From: Actinocatenispora sp963815125
GTDB taxonomy: Bacteria; Actinomycetota; Actinomycetes; Mycobacteriales; Micromonosporaceae
Length of the DNA stretch: 64,000 nucleotides
Direction of reading: 5' to 3'
NCBI GenBank assembly: GCA_963815125.1
Contig: CAWFFM010000003.1
Location: 124,001-188,000 of the forward strand
Positions 15,904 to 24,709 of the stretch are shown piece after piece. The position numbers and the translations under genes are program-made. How positions within the stretch are numbered: the stretch's first letter is position 1; every line of letters starts with the position of its first letter. The notes under the pieces are model-generated. The model searched no databases. It was given only the letters and a program-made list of their open reading frames with translations, and was not told where the DNA came from.

Positions 15904-15968
15904 TTGACAGTCGTCCCGGGCGGGCTTAGGTTGCATCCCAATCAACGGGTCACTATCCCGATGAACGG
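15904..15968 (+). promoter_or_regulatory. Promoter and direct-repeat operator of IclR operon
   Basis: TTGACA (15904-15909), 17-bp spacer, TAGGTT (15927-15932) is a near-consensus vegetative promoter. Just downstream lie two direct repeats, TCCCAATCAACGG (15936-15948) and TCCCGATGAACGG (15956-15968), 20 bp apart (two helical turns). They cover the expected transcription start and could be the IclR operator. Confidence 0.65.
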
Positions 15969-15985
15969 TGCGATGAGGATGTGCA

Positions 15986-16822
15986 TTGTCAGCTGAGACC
16001 GAACCAGCGGGAACCGAACCGGCGGGAACGGAGAATCTCGACCGGCGGGCCGGCACGCTGGAGCGGGGGCTCGCGATCCTGGAGCTGCTCGCCTCCGACC
16101 ACACGATGAGTGCCGGTCAGATTGCCGAGCGTCTCGGCCTGTCCCGCAGTGCCACGTACCGGATCCTCGGGTTGCTGCGCCAACGCGGCTACCTGGACTG
16201 GGACGGCACCGCCGAACATGTCGCACTCGGTCAGCGGATCGTCACCATCGGAATGGCCGCGCTGGCCAGCTTCGATCCGTTCCAGGCCGCCCAGGCGCAC
16301 CTGCGGGACCTGTCCCGGGGCCTGTCCGAGGCGGCGCTGATGGCGGTACGCGACGGCGAGCAGATGGTCTACATCGCGCACGAGGACGTCACCGACCACT
16401 ACATCGCCGTACGCCGGCTGCTCGGTGTCCGCCGCCCGATGCACGCCACCTCGCTGGGCAAGGCGTACCTGTCCGCACTGCCGATCGAGCAGGTCGACCC
16501 GCTCATCGACCGGCTCGACCTCACATCGCTGACCCCGACCACGGTGACCGACCGGGCGCAACTGCGGGCCGAACTGGACGAGGCCCGTACCCGCGGCTAC
16601 TCGGTCGACAACGGGGAGAACGAACCGGACGTGATGTGCTACGGCGCGCCGATCCGCGACGAGCGCGGGATGCCGATCTGCGCGATCAGCGTGGCCGGAC
16701 CCCGGGACCGGATCCTCGCCAAGTCCGATGTCATTCCGCAACGGCTGTCCGACGCCGCCCTCGCGGTGTCCCGCCGACTCGGCTTCACCGGGTCGGCGAA
16801 CTACGTGAAATTCGGGAGGTAA
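15986..16822 (+). CDS. IclR-family transcriptional regulator
   Basis: 278 residues. Winged helix at about 20-80 (LERGLAILELLASDHTMSAGQIAERLGLSRSATYRILGLL). The IclR effector domain follows from residue 95 (FDPFQAAQAHLRDLS, MHATSLGKAYLSALP, GYSVDNGENEPDVMCYGAPI). Start is TTG 15986, the only reasonable initiator, with GAGG seven bases upstream. It heads the uronate operon with 7 bp to the solute-binding protein gene, so it is both regulator and first gene. Likely effector is a catabolic intermediate such as a ketodeoxyuronate, by analogy with KdgR, which is also of the IclR family. Confidence 0.93.
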   Translation: MSAETEPAGTEPAGTENLDRRAGTLERGLAILELLASDHTMSAGQIAERLGLSRSATYRILGLLRQRGYLDWDGTAEHVALGQRIVTIGMAALASFDPFQAAQAHLRDLSRGLSEAALMAVRDGEQMVYIAHEDVTDHYIAVRRLLGVRRPMHATSLGKAYLSALPIEQVDPLIDRLDLTSLTPTTVTDRAQLRAELDEARTRGYSVDNGENEPDVMCYGAPIRDERGMPICAISVAGPRDRILAKSDVIPQRLSDAALAVSRRLGFTGSANYVKFGR

Positions 16823-16829
16823 CAGCACC

Positions 16830-18110
16830 ATGCGACGCATCCGCGGGCTGCTGGCGGCCGGTGCACTGCTCACAGTGCTCGGCGCCTGCGCACCAGGTAC
16901 CGGCACATCCGGCGACGACACCGGACAGTCGAGTGCGAAGAAACTGACGTACGTCTACTTCACCGACGGCCCGGACGAGAAGGCGACCCGCGGGCTGATC
17001 GCGGAGTACGAGAAGAAGACCGGCGTCAAGGTCGACCTCCAGGTCGTCCCGTACGACAGTCTGGAGCAGAAGCTGCAGGCCCGGCTGTCCGGCGGCAACG
17101 CGCCGGATGTGGCCAGGCTCAGCGGCATCGACCCGTTCCGTGACGACCTGCTGAACCTGGACAAGTTCCAGAAGTCCACACTGGACGGTCAGTTCATCGA
17201 CGGCGCGAAGGGCTACGTGACCGGCAAGGACGGCGGCCTGGTCGCCGTACCCAGCGACCTGACCATGAACGGCCCGCTGATCAACGTGGACCAGTTCCGT
17301 AAGGCCGGGGTGCCGCTGCCGGACGAGAAGAAGCCGTGGACCTGGGACCAGATGGTCGCCGCCGCAGCGAAGGTCAAGAAGGCCAACAAGACCCAGTACT
17401 CGATCGCCATGGACGTCTCCGGGCACCGGTTCGCCACCATGCTCAGCGAGTACGGCGTCAACTACTTCAGCGGCGACGGCAAGCAGGTCGGGTTCGACCC
17501 GGCGAAGACCACCGCCGCGATCAAGCGGTTCGCCTCGCTCAACGCCTCCGGCGCGATGCCCTCGGACCTGTGGCTGCAGGCCGGCTCGAAGTACAAGGGC
17601 GCCAACGAGATCTTCCTGGCCAAGCAGGTGCCCGTGTACATCTCGGGTAACTGGCAGGTCAGCGCGTTCGCCGAGTCGGCGAAGTTCAACTGGGCGGTCG
17701 CACCCAACCCGTGCCAGGCGCGCTGCGGCGGCTACCCGGGAGGCAAGTTCATGGTCGGGTTCAAGCAGAGCCACCACCAGAAGCTCGCCGCGGACTTCAT
17801 CGCGTTCATGAACTCCAAGCACGCCCAGCAGACGCTGGCCCAGCAGGCCAACTTCATCCCGACCCGCAAGGATCTGCTCGCCTCCGGTGTGCAGTACCCG
17901 AGCCGGGGCAAGGACATGGGCGTGTACCTCGACGAGGTGAAGCGCACCCCGACCGACACGTACCCGAGTTCCTACAGCCCCGCGTTCGCCGCCACCGCCG
18001 ATGCGGTCGTCGCCGAACTGAGCAAGGTACTGGCGCACAAGGAGACGCCCGCCCAGGCGACCACGGCGATCCGTACCGCAGCCGGTAAGGCGCTGAAGGA
18101 CGCGCAATGA
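16830..18110 (+). CDS. Sugar ABC transporter solute-binding lipoprotein
   Basis: 426 residues. Signal peptide MRRIRGLLAAGALLTVLGAC with lipobox ending at Cys20, then extracellular solute-binding family 1 features (LTYVYFTDGPDEKATRGLI, PDVARLSGIDPF, GNWQVSAFAESAKFNWAVAPNPC, GGKFMVGFKQSHHQKLAADFIAFM). GGAGG precedes the ATG. It captures an oligosaccharide outside the membrane and passes it to the two permeases that follow. Substrate is inferred from downstream genes to be a uronate-containing oligosaccharide. No ATPase is encoded here, so a shared MsiK-like ATPase elsewhere is probable. Confidence 0.95.
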   Translation: MRRIRGLLAAGALLTVLGACAPGTGTSGDDTGQSSAKKLTYVYFTDGPDEKATRGLIAEYEKKTGVKVDLQVVPYDSLEQKLQARLSGGNAPDVARLSGIDPFRDDLLNLDKFQKSTLDGQFIDGAKGYVTGKDGGLVAVPSDLTMNGPLINVDQFRKAGVPLPDEKKPWTWDQMVAAAAKVKKANKTQYSIAMDVSGHRFATMLSEYGVNYFSGDGKQVGFDPAKTTAAIKRFASLNASGAMPSDLWLQAGSKYKGANEIFLAKQVPVYISGNWQVSAFAESAKFNWAVAPNPCQARCGGYPGGKFMVGFKQSHHQKLAADFIAFMNSKHAQQTLAQQANFIPTRKDLLASGVQYPSRGKDMGVYLDEVKRTPTDTYPSSYSPAFAATADAVVAELSKVLAHKETPAQATTAIRTAAGKALKDAQ

Positions 18111-19045
18111 CGGTGGTGACCGACACCGCCGCACCCCCGCGCCGGACCGGCCCGGGGGTGCGGCACCGGAAGGCCAGGCCGTGGAACCAGCGGCTCGCGC
18201 CGTACCTGTTCGTGCTGCCGAACATGGTGATCTTCGGGGTGTTCGTCATCTACCCGGCGATCAACAACTTCACCATCAGCACGTACGACAGCCACAACGG
18301 CCGTACCTTCCGGTACGTCGGCGGCGCGAACTACCACGAGCTGCTCAGCGCCACCGACTTCTGGGCCGCGGCGCGGGCCACCGTACTGTTCGCGTTCTGT
18401 TTCGTGGTCCTGGTGACGGCCTGCTCGACCGGGCTGGCGCTGCTGCTCAACCAGCGGATCCGGGGTCGGGCGTTCTTCCGCTCGGTGTTCTTCCTGCCGG
18501 TGGTGCTCTCCCCGGTGGTGGTCGGGCTGATCTGGGGCTGGATCTTCGACCGGAACAACGGGCTGCTCAACACGGTGCTGCACGGCATCGGGCTGCCCGG
18601 CCCGGGCTGGCTGGTGAACGGCAACCTGTCGATGGCCGTGGTGATCTTCGTCGGGCTGTGGATCCACGTCGGCTTCTACACCCTGATCATGCTGGCCGGG
18701 CTGCAGAGCATCGACCCGGTGTACTACGAGGCCGCCGCGATGGACGGGGCGTCGAGCTGGCAGCGGTTCCGTACGATCACCTGGCCGCTGCTGCGTCCCA
18801 CCACCATGGTGGTACTGATCCTCAGCCTGATCGCCGGATTCCAGTCGTTCGACTACATCTGGACCCTCACCGGCGGCGGCCCGGTCGGCGCCACCACGCT
18901 GATGATCCAGTACATCTACCAGAACGTCTTCCAGTCACCGATCCGGTACGGCCTGGCCGCCGCCGCGTCGGTCGTACTGTTCTGCACCGTCTTCGCGTTG
19001 ACGCTGCTCAACTTCCTGTTCAACCAGCGGAAGGAGTCGAGGTGA
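18107..19045 (+). CDS. Sugar ABC transporter permease (MalF-like)
   Basis: 312 residues with six membrane segments starting YLFVLPNMVIFGVFVIYPAINNF and the EAA loop (YEAAAMDGASSWQRFRTITWPLL) near 205-228 that contacts the ATPase. ATGA overlap with the binding protein gene shows coupled translation. Pairs with the next permease. Confidence 0.95.
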   Translation: MTVVTDTAAPPRRTGPGVRHRKARPWNQRLAPYLFVLPNMVIFGVFVIYPAINNFTISTYDSHNGRTFRYVGGANYHELLSATDFWAAARATVLFAFCFVVLVTACSTGLALLLNQRIRGRAFFRSVFFLPVVLSPVVVGLIWGWIFDRNNGLLNTVLHGIGLPGPGWLVNGNLSMAVVIFVGLWIHVGFYTLIMLAGLQSIDPVYYEAAAMDGASSWQRFRTITWPLLRPTTMVVLILSLIAGFQSFDYIWTLTGGGPVGATTLMIQYIYQNVFQSPIRYGLAAAASVVLFCTVFALTLLNFLFNQRKESR

Positions 19046-19923
19046 GTCTGTCGGTGGTGCGTGACCCCCGCTCGCCGCGGACCTGGAGCTCGACCACCGG
19101 TCGGCGCCGGCCGAGCACGGCACGGGTACTCACCTACGCGCTGCTCGTCGCGCTGTCCATCGTGGTCCTGGTGCCGGTGGTGTGGGCGGCGCTGTCGTCG
19201 TTCAAGACGCAGGCCGAACTGGCCGCCCGGCCGCCGTCGGCGTTCCCGTCGTCACTGGCGCCGGACAACTACACCGGCGCGCTGAGTTCCTTCGACTTCA
19301 CCGTGTACCTGAAGAACAGCGTGATCGTCACGGTCGGCGCCACCCTGCTGACCGTGGTCATCAACACGATGTGCGCGTACGGGCTGGCGAAGTACAACTT
19401 CCGTGGCCGCAACCTGCTGTTCCTGGTGGTGCTCGGCACGATCATGATCCCGCTGCAGCTCATCCTGATCCCGGTGTACCAGGTCGCCGCCGACCTGCAC
19501 CTGGTGAACTCGCTGTGGGGGCTGATCATCCCGCCGGCGGCCACCCCGACCGGGGTGTTCCTGCTGCGCCAGTACATGCTGACGATCCCCGACGACCTGA
19601 TCGAGGCGGCCCGGATGGACGGCGCCGGCGAGTTCCGGATCTTCGCCCGGATCGTCGTACCGCTCTGCGGCGCCGCCATCGCCGTGGTCACCATCTTCTC
19701 GGTGATCTGGCGCTGGAACGACTTCCTGTGGCCGCTGATCATCAGCCAGGACCAGTCGAAGTACACCCTGCCGGTGGCGCTGGCCCAGTTCAACAGCCAG
19801 CTCGTGGTGCCGTTCAACTACATCCTGGCGATGTCGGTGATCAGCATGCTGCCGGTGGTGCTCATCTTCCTGGTGCTGCAGCGCTACATCGTGCGCGGCA
19901 TCGCCAACACCGGACTGAAGTAG
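19042..19923 (+). CDS. Sugar ABC transporter permease (MalG-like)
   Basis: 293 residues. GTG at 19042 overlaps the previous stop (GTGA) and is preceded by AAGGAG. Six membrane helices, EAA loop EAARMDGAGEFRIFARIVVPL near 195-215, and the MalG-type C-terminal QRYIVRGIANTGLK. Completes the membrane part of the importer. Confidence 0.95.
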   Translation: MSLSVVRDPRSPRTWSSTTGRRRPSTARVLTYALLVALSIVVLVPVVWAALSSFKTQAELAARPPSAFPSSLAPDNYTGALSSFDFTVYLKNSVIVTVGATLLTVVINTMCAYGLAKYNFRGRNLLFLVVLGTIMIPLQLILIPVYQVAADLHLVNSLWGLIIPPAATPTGVFLLRQYMLTIPDDLIEAARMDGAGEFRIFARIVVPLCGAAIAVVTIFSVIWRWNDFLWPLIISQDQSKYTLPVALAQFNSQLVVPFNYILAMSVISMLPVVLIFLVLQRYIVRGIANTGLK

Positions 19924-19938
19924 GAGAGATCGCACGGC

Positions 19939-22704
19939 ATGGCTGAGTACGACGTCCACCGCGAACCCGGCACCGGCCGTACGGTGCACGCCCTGGACGA
20001 ACGGGGCACCGTACGGGACTGGCTGGTCGGCCCCGCCTGGTCGGAACCGGCCGACGACCTGGCCGAGCACGTCGATGCGGCCGGCGACCCGTGGGGCGAG
20101 GGCCGCTGGGTGCTGACCAACGGGCCGGACGTCACGCCGCTCAAGCAGCGGCTGTACCGCGGCCGGCCGCTGCGCCCGGCCACCCTGTCGGAGCCCGTCG
20201 AGGGCGCATCCGTGGTCTACACCGGCCCGACCGGGATCGAGCATTCCGGTACCTGGCAACGGATCCATACCAGCGCGGACGGTCTGGTCGACTGGAGCGA
20301 GTTCTGCTTCACCCCGGAGTACCGGCTGGCGCTGGCCGCCACCACGTTCGAGGTCGACCAGGCCGAGTGGCGGACACTGCGGCTCGCCTCGACCGGCCCG
20401 ACCCACCTGTACGTCGGCGGCGAACTGGTGGACCAGAACGACGGTTTCACCTACATGGAGCCGGCCGAGCGGGAGATCCGGGTCTGGTTGCCGTCCGGGG
20501 AGACCACCGTGTCCGTCGCGTCCTGGCAGGTGGCGTTCCGGGAGTGCCGACAGGTGCTGCGGCTGCGGGTGGACGGCCTGCCGGTACGGGTCGTCGTGCC
20601 GAGCCCCGGTGCCTGCGAGTACACCAGCGCGGTCGCCGAGCAGGTACTCGACGCGGTCGGGGTGACCCGCTGGGGCTCGACCGACGGCGTCGTACCGCTG
20701 GTCGGTCCGGCCGGGGCCGCGCTGCGGGTGTCCTGCGCCGGCCGGGAACAGCGGGTCCGGTTGACCGACGGCGAGGCAACCGTGAGGCTGCAGGACCTGG
20801 CACCGCGCGGGGAGGCCGGGCCGCGCGGGGAGGCCGGGCCGCGCGGGGAGGCCGGGCCGGACGGCGGGGCCGGCGACGCCCGGCCAGAGGGCGAGGCCGA
20901 GGTTGGCAACGCCTCCATGCTGTCGACCGGGTCGAGCATGCTGCGCATCGCCTGCGACGACGACCGGGCGCCGGTGTTCCGGGAGTTCCCGGTCGCGGTA
21001 CTGCCGGACAGTTACCGGTCGCGGCCGGTCGGCGACCCGGACACCTGGCGCGCGGAGTTCCTGGCGCACGCGGCCGGGATCGCCGGGGTGTCCGCCGCCG
21101 AACTGGCCCGGCACGTACGCGATCCCGACCACGTGATCACCGCCGCCGGCCTGGAACGGGCGCTGTGGATGATCGACAACCGGGCCGACTGCGCCGACTT
21201 CGAGGCGGTCGGGTTGATGCACCTGTGGCACCGGGTACCGGCCGACCACTGGCAGCCCGACCTGCGGGACCGGGTACGCGACGCGCTGCTGGGTTTCAAG
21301 TACTGGATCGACCAGCCCGGCCTCGACGCCATGTGCTACTTCACCGAGAACCACCAGTTCGTCTGGCACACCGCGGAACTGCTCGTCGGTGAGGCGTTCG
21401 CGGACGCCACGTTCGACAACGCCGGCCGGTCCGGCGCCCGGCACGCCGAACACGGTCGGGAACTGGCGGTGGCCTGGCTGCGCCGCAAGCTGGCCGGCGG
21501 GTTCAGCGAGTTCGACTCCAACGCCTACCTGGCGATCGACCTGCTGGCGCTGGTGTCGCTGGTGGAGTTCGCGGCCGACGACGAGATCGCCGCGATGGCC
21601 GCCGGGCTCGCCGACCGGGTGCTGTTCAGCCTGGCCGCGAACTCCTGGCACGGCATCCACGGCGCGGCGCACGGTCGCTCGTACGTACAGACGCTGCGTT
21701 CCTCCCGGCTGGAGGAGACCGCGCCGATCATGTGGGTCTGCTTCGGGGTCGGCGCGCTCAACGACGCGGTACTGCCGGCGGCGGCACTGGCCACCGCCCG
21801 CCGCTACCGGATGCCGGCGGTACTCGCCGAGGTCGCCGACGATTCGTCGGCGCACTGGTGGGCGCGGCAGAGCTACCGGGGCCGGTACCGGTTCGCGCAC
21901 GACCTGCTGAGCCGGCCCTACGGCTCGGACGTGACCGTGTACAAGACCCCGGACATGATGCTCGCCTGCGCGCAGGACTACCGGGTCGGCCTGCCCGGCC
22001 TGCAGGAACACATCTGGGGAGCCACCCTCGGACCGGAGATCCAGGTGTTCGTCACGCACGCGCCGAACACGTCGATCTCCCCGTCGGCGCGGCCCAACGC
22101 GTGGGCCGGCAACCGGATCCTGCCCCGGGCCCGGCAGTACCGGGACACCGTACTGGCCCTGTACCGGCTGCCCGCCGACGATCCGATGGGCTACACGCAC
22201 GCCTGGTTCCCGGTCGCCCACTGCGACGAGTGGGTACGCTCCGGCCCGTGGCTCGCCGGCCGGGTCGGGGACGGCTACGTCGCGCTGGCCACCGACGGCG
22301 GCGGCCCCGAACCGGTACGTACCGGGCCGGACGCCTGGCAGGAATGGCGGTCCGGCGGTGCCGGTACCGGTTGGGTGTGCACCGTGGGCCGGCGCCACAC
22401 CCACGGCGACTTCGCCGACTTCGTCGGGGCCCTGGCCGAACCGGAGTTCGGCGCCGACTCGGTGTCCGTACGCGTCGGCGGCGACACCCTGCGCCTGGAC
22501 CGGTCCGGACCGTTCACTGTGGACGGTGTGTCGGCCGATCTGGCGGCCGACGGCAGGATCGCCGACCCGCCGCAACTGGCCAACCCGTACGCCCGGCTGG
22601 AGTTCGGTGCGCCGGAGCTGCGGATCGGCCGGGACGCGGGGCCGCAGCACGTCATCGACCTGGCCCGGGGCCGGCCCCGGGCCGGTGGGGAGGAGGGCTC
22701 ATGA
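19939..22704 (+). CDS. Uncharacterised 921-aa protein of uronate operon
   Basis: No recognised family. The N-terminal 270 residues are predicted mostly beta (FEVDQAEWRTLRLASTGP, THLYVGGELVDQNDGF), like the accessory sandwich domains of rhamnosidases. From about 370 to 690 the protein is helical with repeated aromatic motifs (FKYWIDQPGLDAMCYF, ENHQFVWHTAELL, FDSNAYLAIDLLAL, NSWHGIHGAAHGR), as in (alpha/alpha)6 toroid glycosidases and lyases. A final beta part follows. No signal peptide, so cytoplasmic. Three exact 18-bp repeats (20803-20856) encode PRGEAG in an apparent linker. The ATGA overlap with GH105 argues for a joint role, probably a glycoside hydrolase or lyase on imported oligosaccharides. 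Confidence 0.85.
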   Translation: MAEYDVHREPGTGRTVHALDERGTVRDWLVGPAWSEPADDLAEHVDAAGDPWGEGRWVLTNGPDVTPLKQRLYRGRPLRPATLSEPVEGASVVYTGPTGIEHSGTWQRIHTSADGLVDWSEFCFTPEYRLALAATTFEVDQAEWRTLRLASTGPTHLYVGGELVDQNDGFTYMEPAEREIRVWLPSGETTVSVASWQVAFRECRQVLRLRVDGLPVRVVVPSPGACEYTSAVAEQVLDAVGVTRWGSTDGVVPLVGPAGAALRVSCAGREQRVRLTDGEATVRLQDLAPRGEAGPRGEAGPRGEAGPDGGAGDARPEGEAEVGNASMLSTGSSMLRIACDDDRAPVFREFPVAVLPDSYRSRPVGDPDTWRAEFLAHAAGIAGVSAAELARHVRDPDHVITAAGLERALWMIDNRADCADFEAVGLMHLWHRVPADHWQPDLRDRVRDALLGFKYWIDQPGLDAMCYFTENHQFVWHTAELLVGEAFADATFDNAGRSGARHAEHGRELAVAWLRRKLAGGFSEFDSNAYLAIDLLALVSLVEFAADDEIAAMAAGLADRVLFSLAANSWHGIHGAAHGRSYVQTLRSSRLEETAPIMWVCFGVGALNDAVLPAAALATARRYRMPAVLAEVADDSSAHWWARQSYRGRYRFAHDLLSRPYGSDVTVYKTPDMMLACAQDYRVGLPGLQEHIWGATLGPEIQVFVTHAPNTSISPSARPNAWAGNRILPRARQYRDTVLALYRLPADDPMGYTHAWFPVAHCDEWVRSGPWLAGRVGDGYVALATDGGGPEPVRTGPDAWQEWRSGGAGTGWVCTVGRRHTHGDFADFVGALAEPEFGADSVSVRVGGDTLRLDRSGPFTVDGVSADLAADGRIADPPQLANPYARLEFGAPELRIGRDAGPQHVIDLARGRPRAGGEEGS
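20803..20856 (+). repeat. Three tandem 18-bp in-frame repeats
   Basis: Three identical copies of CCGCGCGGGGAGGCCGGG within the 921-residue gene, each coding PRGEAG. They lie in a Gly/Glu-rich linker between the beta and helical parts. Copy number may vary between strains without breaking the frame. Confidence 0.85.
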
Positions 22705-23861
22705 GCAGCGGAACCAGCGACGTGACCCGCGACGGGACCGGACTCGACACCGCGACGGCCGCCCTGGCCGAACCGCCCCGCCCACCGGCCGACCCGGCGG
22801 ATCTGACCCGGGACGTACTGACCGGCACCGCGCAGCGGATCACCGATCGCGCCATCGCGATGGGCCTGACCCGCTGGTTCTGGGGCGAGGGTGTGGTACT
22901 GCAGGGCATGCTGCGGGTGGCCGCCGCAGCCGGGGCGCCGGTCCCGCAGTTCGTCGCCGGATTCGTCGACCGGCACCTGACCGACGGCATCGAACTGGGT
23001 CATGTCAACAACCTGGCACCCGGCAGCGCCTGCGCCGACCTGTACGCCGCGACCGCGGAGGACCGGTACGCCGACGGCTGCGCGCGGCTGCTGCGCTGGC
23101 TGCACACCGACGACCGGGTCACCCGGGCGCCGGGCGGCGCGATCGAACACTGGCCGGGTGGGGTGTGGGCGGACACCGCGTACATGGCCGGCACGTTCCT
23201 CGCCCACTACGGCGAGCACACCGGCCGAACCGAACTGGTCGCCGACGCCGGCCGTCAACTGCTCGCGCACGCCGCGATGCTCCAGCACCCGACCACCGGC
23301 CTGTACGCGCACGGCTCCCACGGGGGCCGCACCATCTGGTGCTACTGGGGTCGGGCCAACGCGTGGACCGCCCTGGCCGCGGTGGAGTTCCTGGAGGCCG
23401 CGGCGCGCGTCGACGGAACCGACCTGCGTGCCCTGACCGAACAGGTACGTGCGGTGCTGCTGCGCCAACTGCTCGCGCTGGCCGACTGCCAGCCGGTACA
23501 CGGGGTGTGGGACGTACTGGTGGACGGGCAGCCGGAGAACCGCGGCATCCTGGAGACCTCGGCGGCGGCCGGTATCGCCGCGGCCATGTTCCGGGCCGCC
23601 GCACTGGGTCTCGCGCCGGACCGGTTACGCGGGGCGGCCTGGCGGGCGCTGGCCGGCGTACACGCCTACCTCGCCGATGACGGCACGCTCACCCGCACCA
23701 GCGCCGGCACCATCCTGCAACTCGTGCCGTTCGGCTACTCGGTGATCCGTACCGACCTGATCCAGCCGTGGGGGCAGGGCCTGGCGTTGCAGGCGTACGC
23801 CGCCGCCCTGACCGACCTTGCGCGGCCCGGAACCGCTCGTGACACCGAACGACCGTGGTAA
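22701..23861 (+). CDS. GH105 unsaturated uronyl hydrolase
   Basis: 386 residues of the GH88/GH105 (alpha/alpha)6 family (PF07470). Seen: RWFWGEGVVLQGML, LAPGSACADLYAAT, GGVWADTAYMAGTFLAHYG, TIWCYWGRANAWTALAAVEFL, VWDVLVDGQPENRGILETSAAAGIAAAMF and the closing IQPWGQGLALQAYAAAL. It removes the 4,5-unsaturated uronic acid left on oligosaccharides by polysaccharide lyases. The product rearranges to 5-keto-4-deoxyuronate, the substrate of KduI encoded next. ATG 22701 overlaps the 921-residue gene (ATGA) and has GGGGAGGAG upstream. No signal peptide: cytoplasmic. Confidence 0.9.
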   Translation: MSSGTSDVTRDGTGLDTATAALAEPPRPPADPADLTRDVLTGTAQRITDRAIAMGLTRWFWGEGVVLQGMLRVAAAAGAPVPQFVAGFVDRHLTDGIELGHVNNLAPGSACADLYAATAEDRYADGCARLLRWLHTDDRVTRAPGGAIEHWPGGVWADTAYMAGTFLAHYGEHTGRTELVADAGRQLLAHAAMLQHPTTGLYAHGSHGGRTIWCYWGRANAWTALAAVEFLEAAARVDGTDLRALTEQVRAVLLRQLLALADCQPVHGVWDVLVDGQPENRGILETSAAAGIAAAMFRAAALGLAPDRLRGAAWRALAGVHAYLADDGTLTRTSAGTILQLVPFGYSVIRTDLIQPWGQGLALQAYAAALTDLARPGTARDTERPW

Positions 23862-23881
23862 AGATCAACGGAGGTAGCAGC

Positions 23882-24709
23882 ATGGATGTCAGGCACGCCA
23901 CCGATCCGGCGCAGATACCCGGGTTCGACACCGCCGCACTGCGGTCCCGGTTCCTGGTCGAGGACCTGTTCGCGGCCGACGAGGTCCGCACCGTGTACAG
24001 CCACGAGGACCGGATGGTCATCGGCGGCGTACAACCGGCTGCCGGTACGTCGGTGCCCCTGGAGACCGCCGACCCGCTGCGCGCCGGCCACTTCCTGGAC
24101 CGCCGGGAACTCGGCGTGGTCAACGTCGGTACCGGCGCCGGCACGGTCACCGTGGACGGCGAGGCGTACGAGCTGGCCGCCCGCGAGGTGCTCTACGTCG
24201 GCCGGGGCAGCCGCGAGGTCAGCTTCGCCGGCTCCGGTGACGCCGCGTTCTACCTGGTCTCGGCCACCGCGCACACCACCCACCCGACCCGCCGGGGAAC
24301 CCTCGCGGACGCCGCGCCGGTGCACCTGGGTGGCCCGGAAGGTTCCAACGAACGCACCATCTACAAGTTCATCCACGCCGACGGCATCGACAGCTGCCAG
24401 CTGGTGCTGGGCATGACCGAACTCGCGCCGGGCAGCATGTGGAACACCATGCCGGCGCACACCCACCACCGCCGTACCGAGATCTACCTGTACTTCGGGT
24501 TGGACGCCGAGCAGCGGGTGGTGCACCTGATGGGGGAGCCGCACGAGACCCGCAACCTGATCGTCGCGGACCGCCAGGCGGTCATCTCCCCGGCCTGGTC
24601 GGTGCACTGTGGCTTCGGTACCGGCAGCTACACCTTCGTCTGGGCGATGGCCGGCGAGAACGTCGACTACGGCGACGTCGAGGGCGTACCCGTGACGGAG
24701 CTGCGGTGA
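23882..24709 (+). CDS. kduI: 5-keto-4-deoxyuronate isomerase (KduI)
   Basis: 275 residues, normal length. Bicupin with zinc site in MPAHTHHRRTEIYLYF (His, His, Glu) and a further His in SPAWSVHCGFGT. Start ATG 23882 preceded by GGAGG at good spacing. Converts 5-keto-4-deoxyuronate to 2,5-diketo-3-deoxygluconate. Lies 20 bp after GH105 and overlaps kduD by GTGA. Confidence 0.94.
   Translation: MDVRHATDPAQIPGFDTAALRSRFLVEDLFAADEVRTVYSHEDRMVIGGVQPAAGTSVPLETADPLRAGHFLDRRELGVVNVGTGAGTVTVDGEAYELAAREVLYVGRGSREVSFAGSGDAAFYLVSATAHTTHPTRRGTLADAAPVHLGGPEGSNERTIYKFIHADGIDSCQLVLGMTELAPGSMWNTMPAHTHHRRTEIYLYFGLDAEQRVVHLMGEPHETRNLIVADRQAVISPAWSVHCGFGTGSYTFVWAMAGENVDYGDVEGVPVTELR

Noticed and set aside
16830..18110. 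Maltose-specific binding protein
   Set aside because: Family 1 binding proteins are diverse; downstream genes argue for uronate sugars.
20803..20856. PRGEAG repeats as collagen-like domain
   Set aside because: Only three units; too short and embedded in a linker.
19252..22650. Very long open frame (1132 codons) antisense to the permease and 921-residue genes
   Set aside because: High-GC third-position bias opens antisense frames; the plus-strand genes have family matches and ribosome sites.
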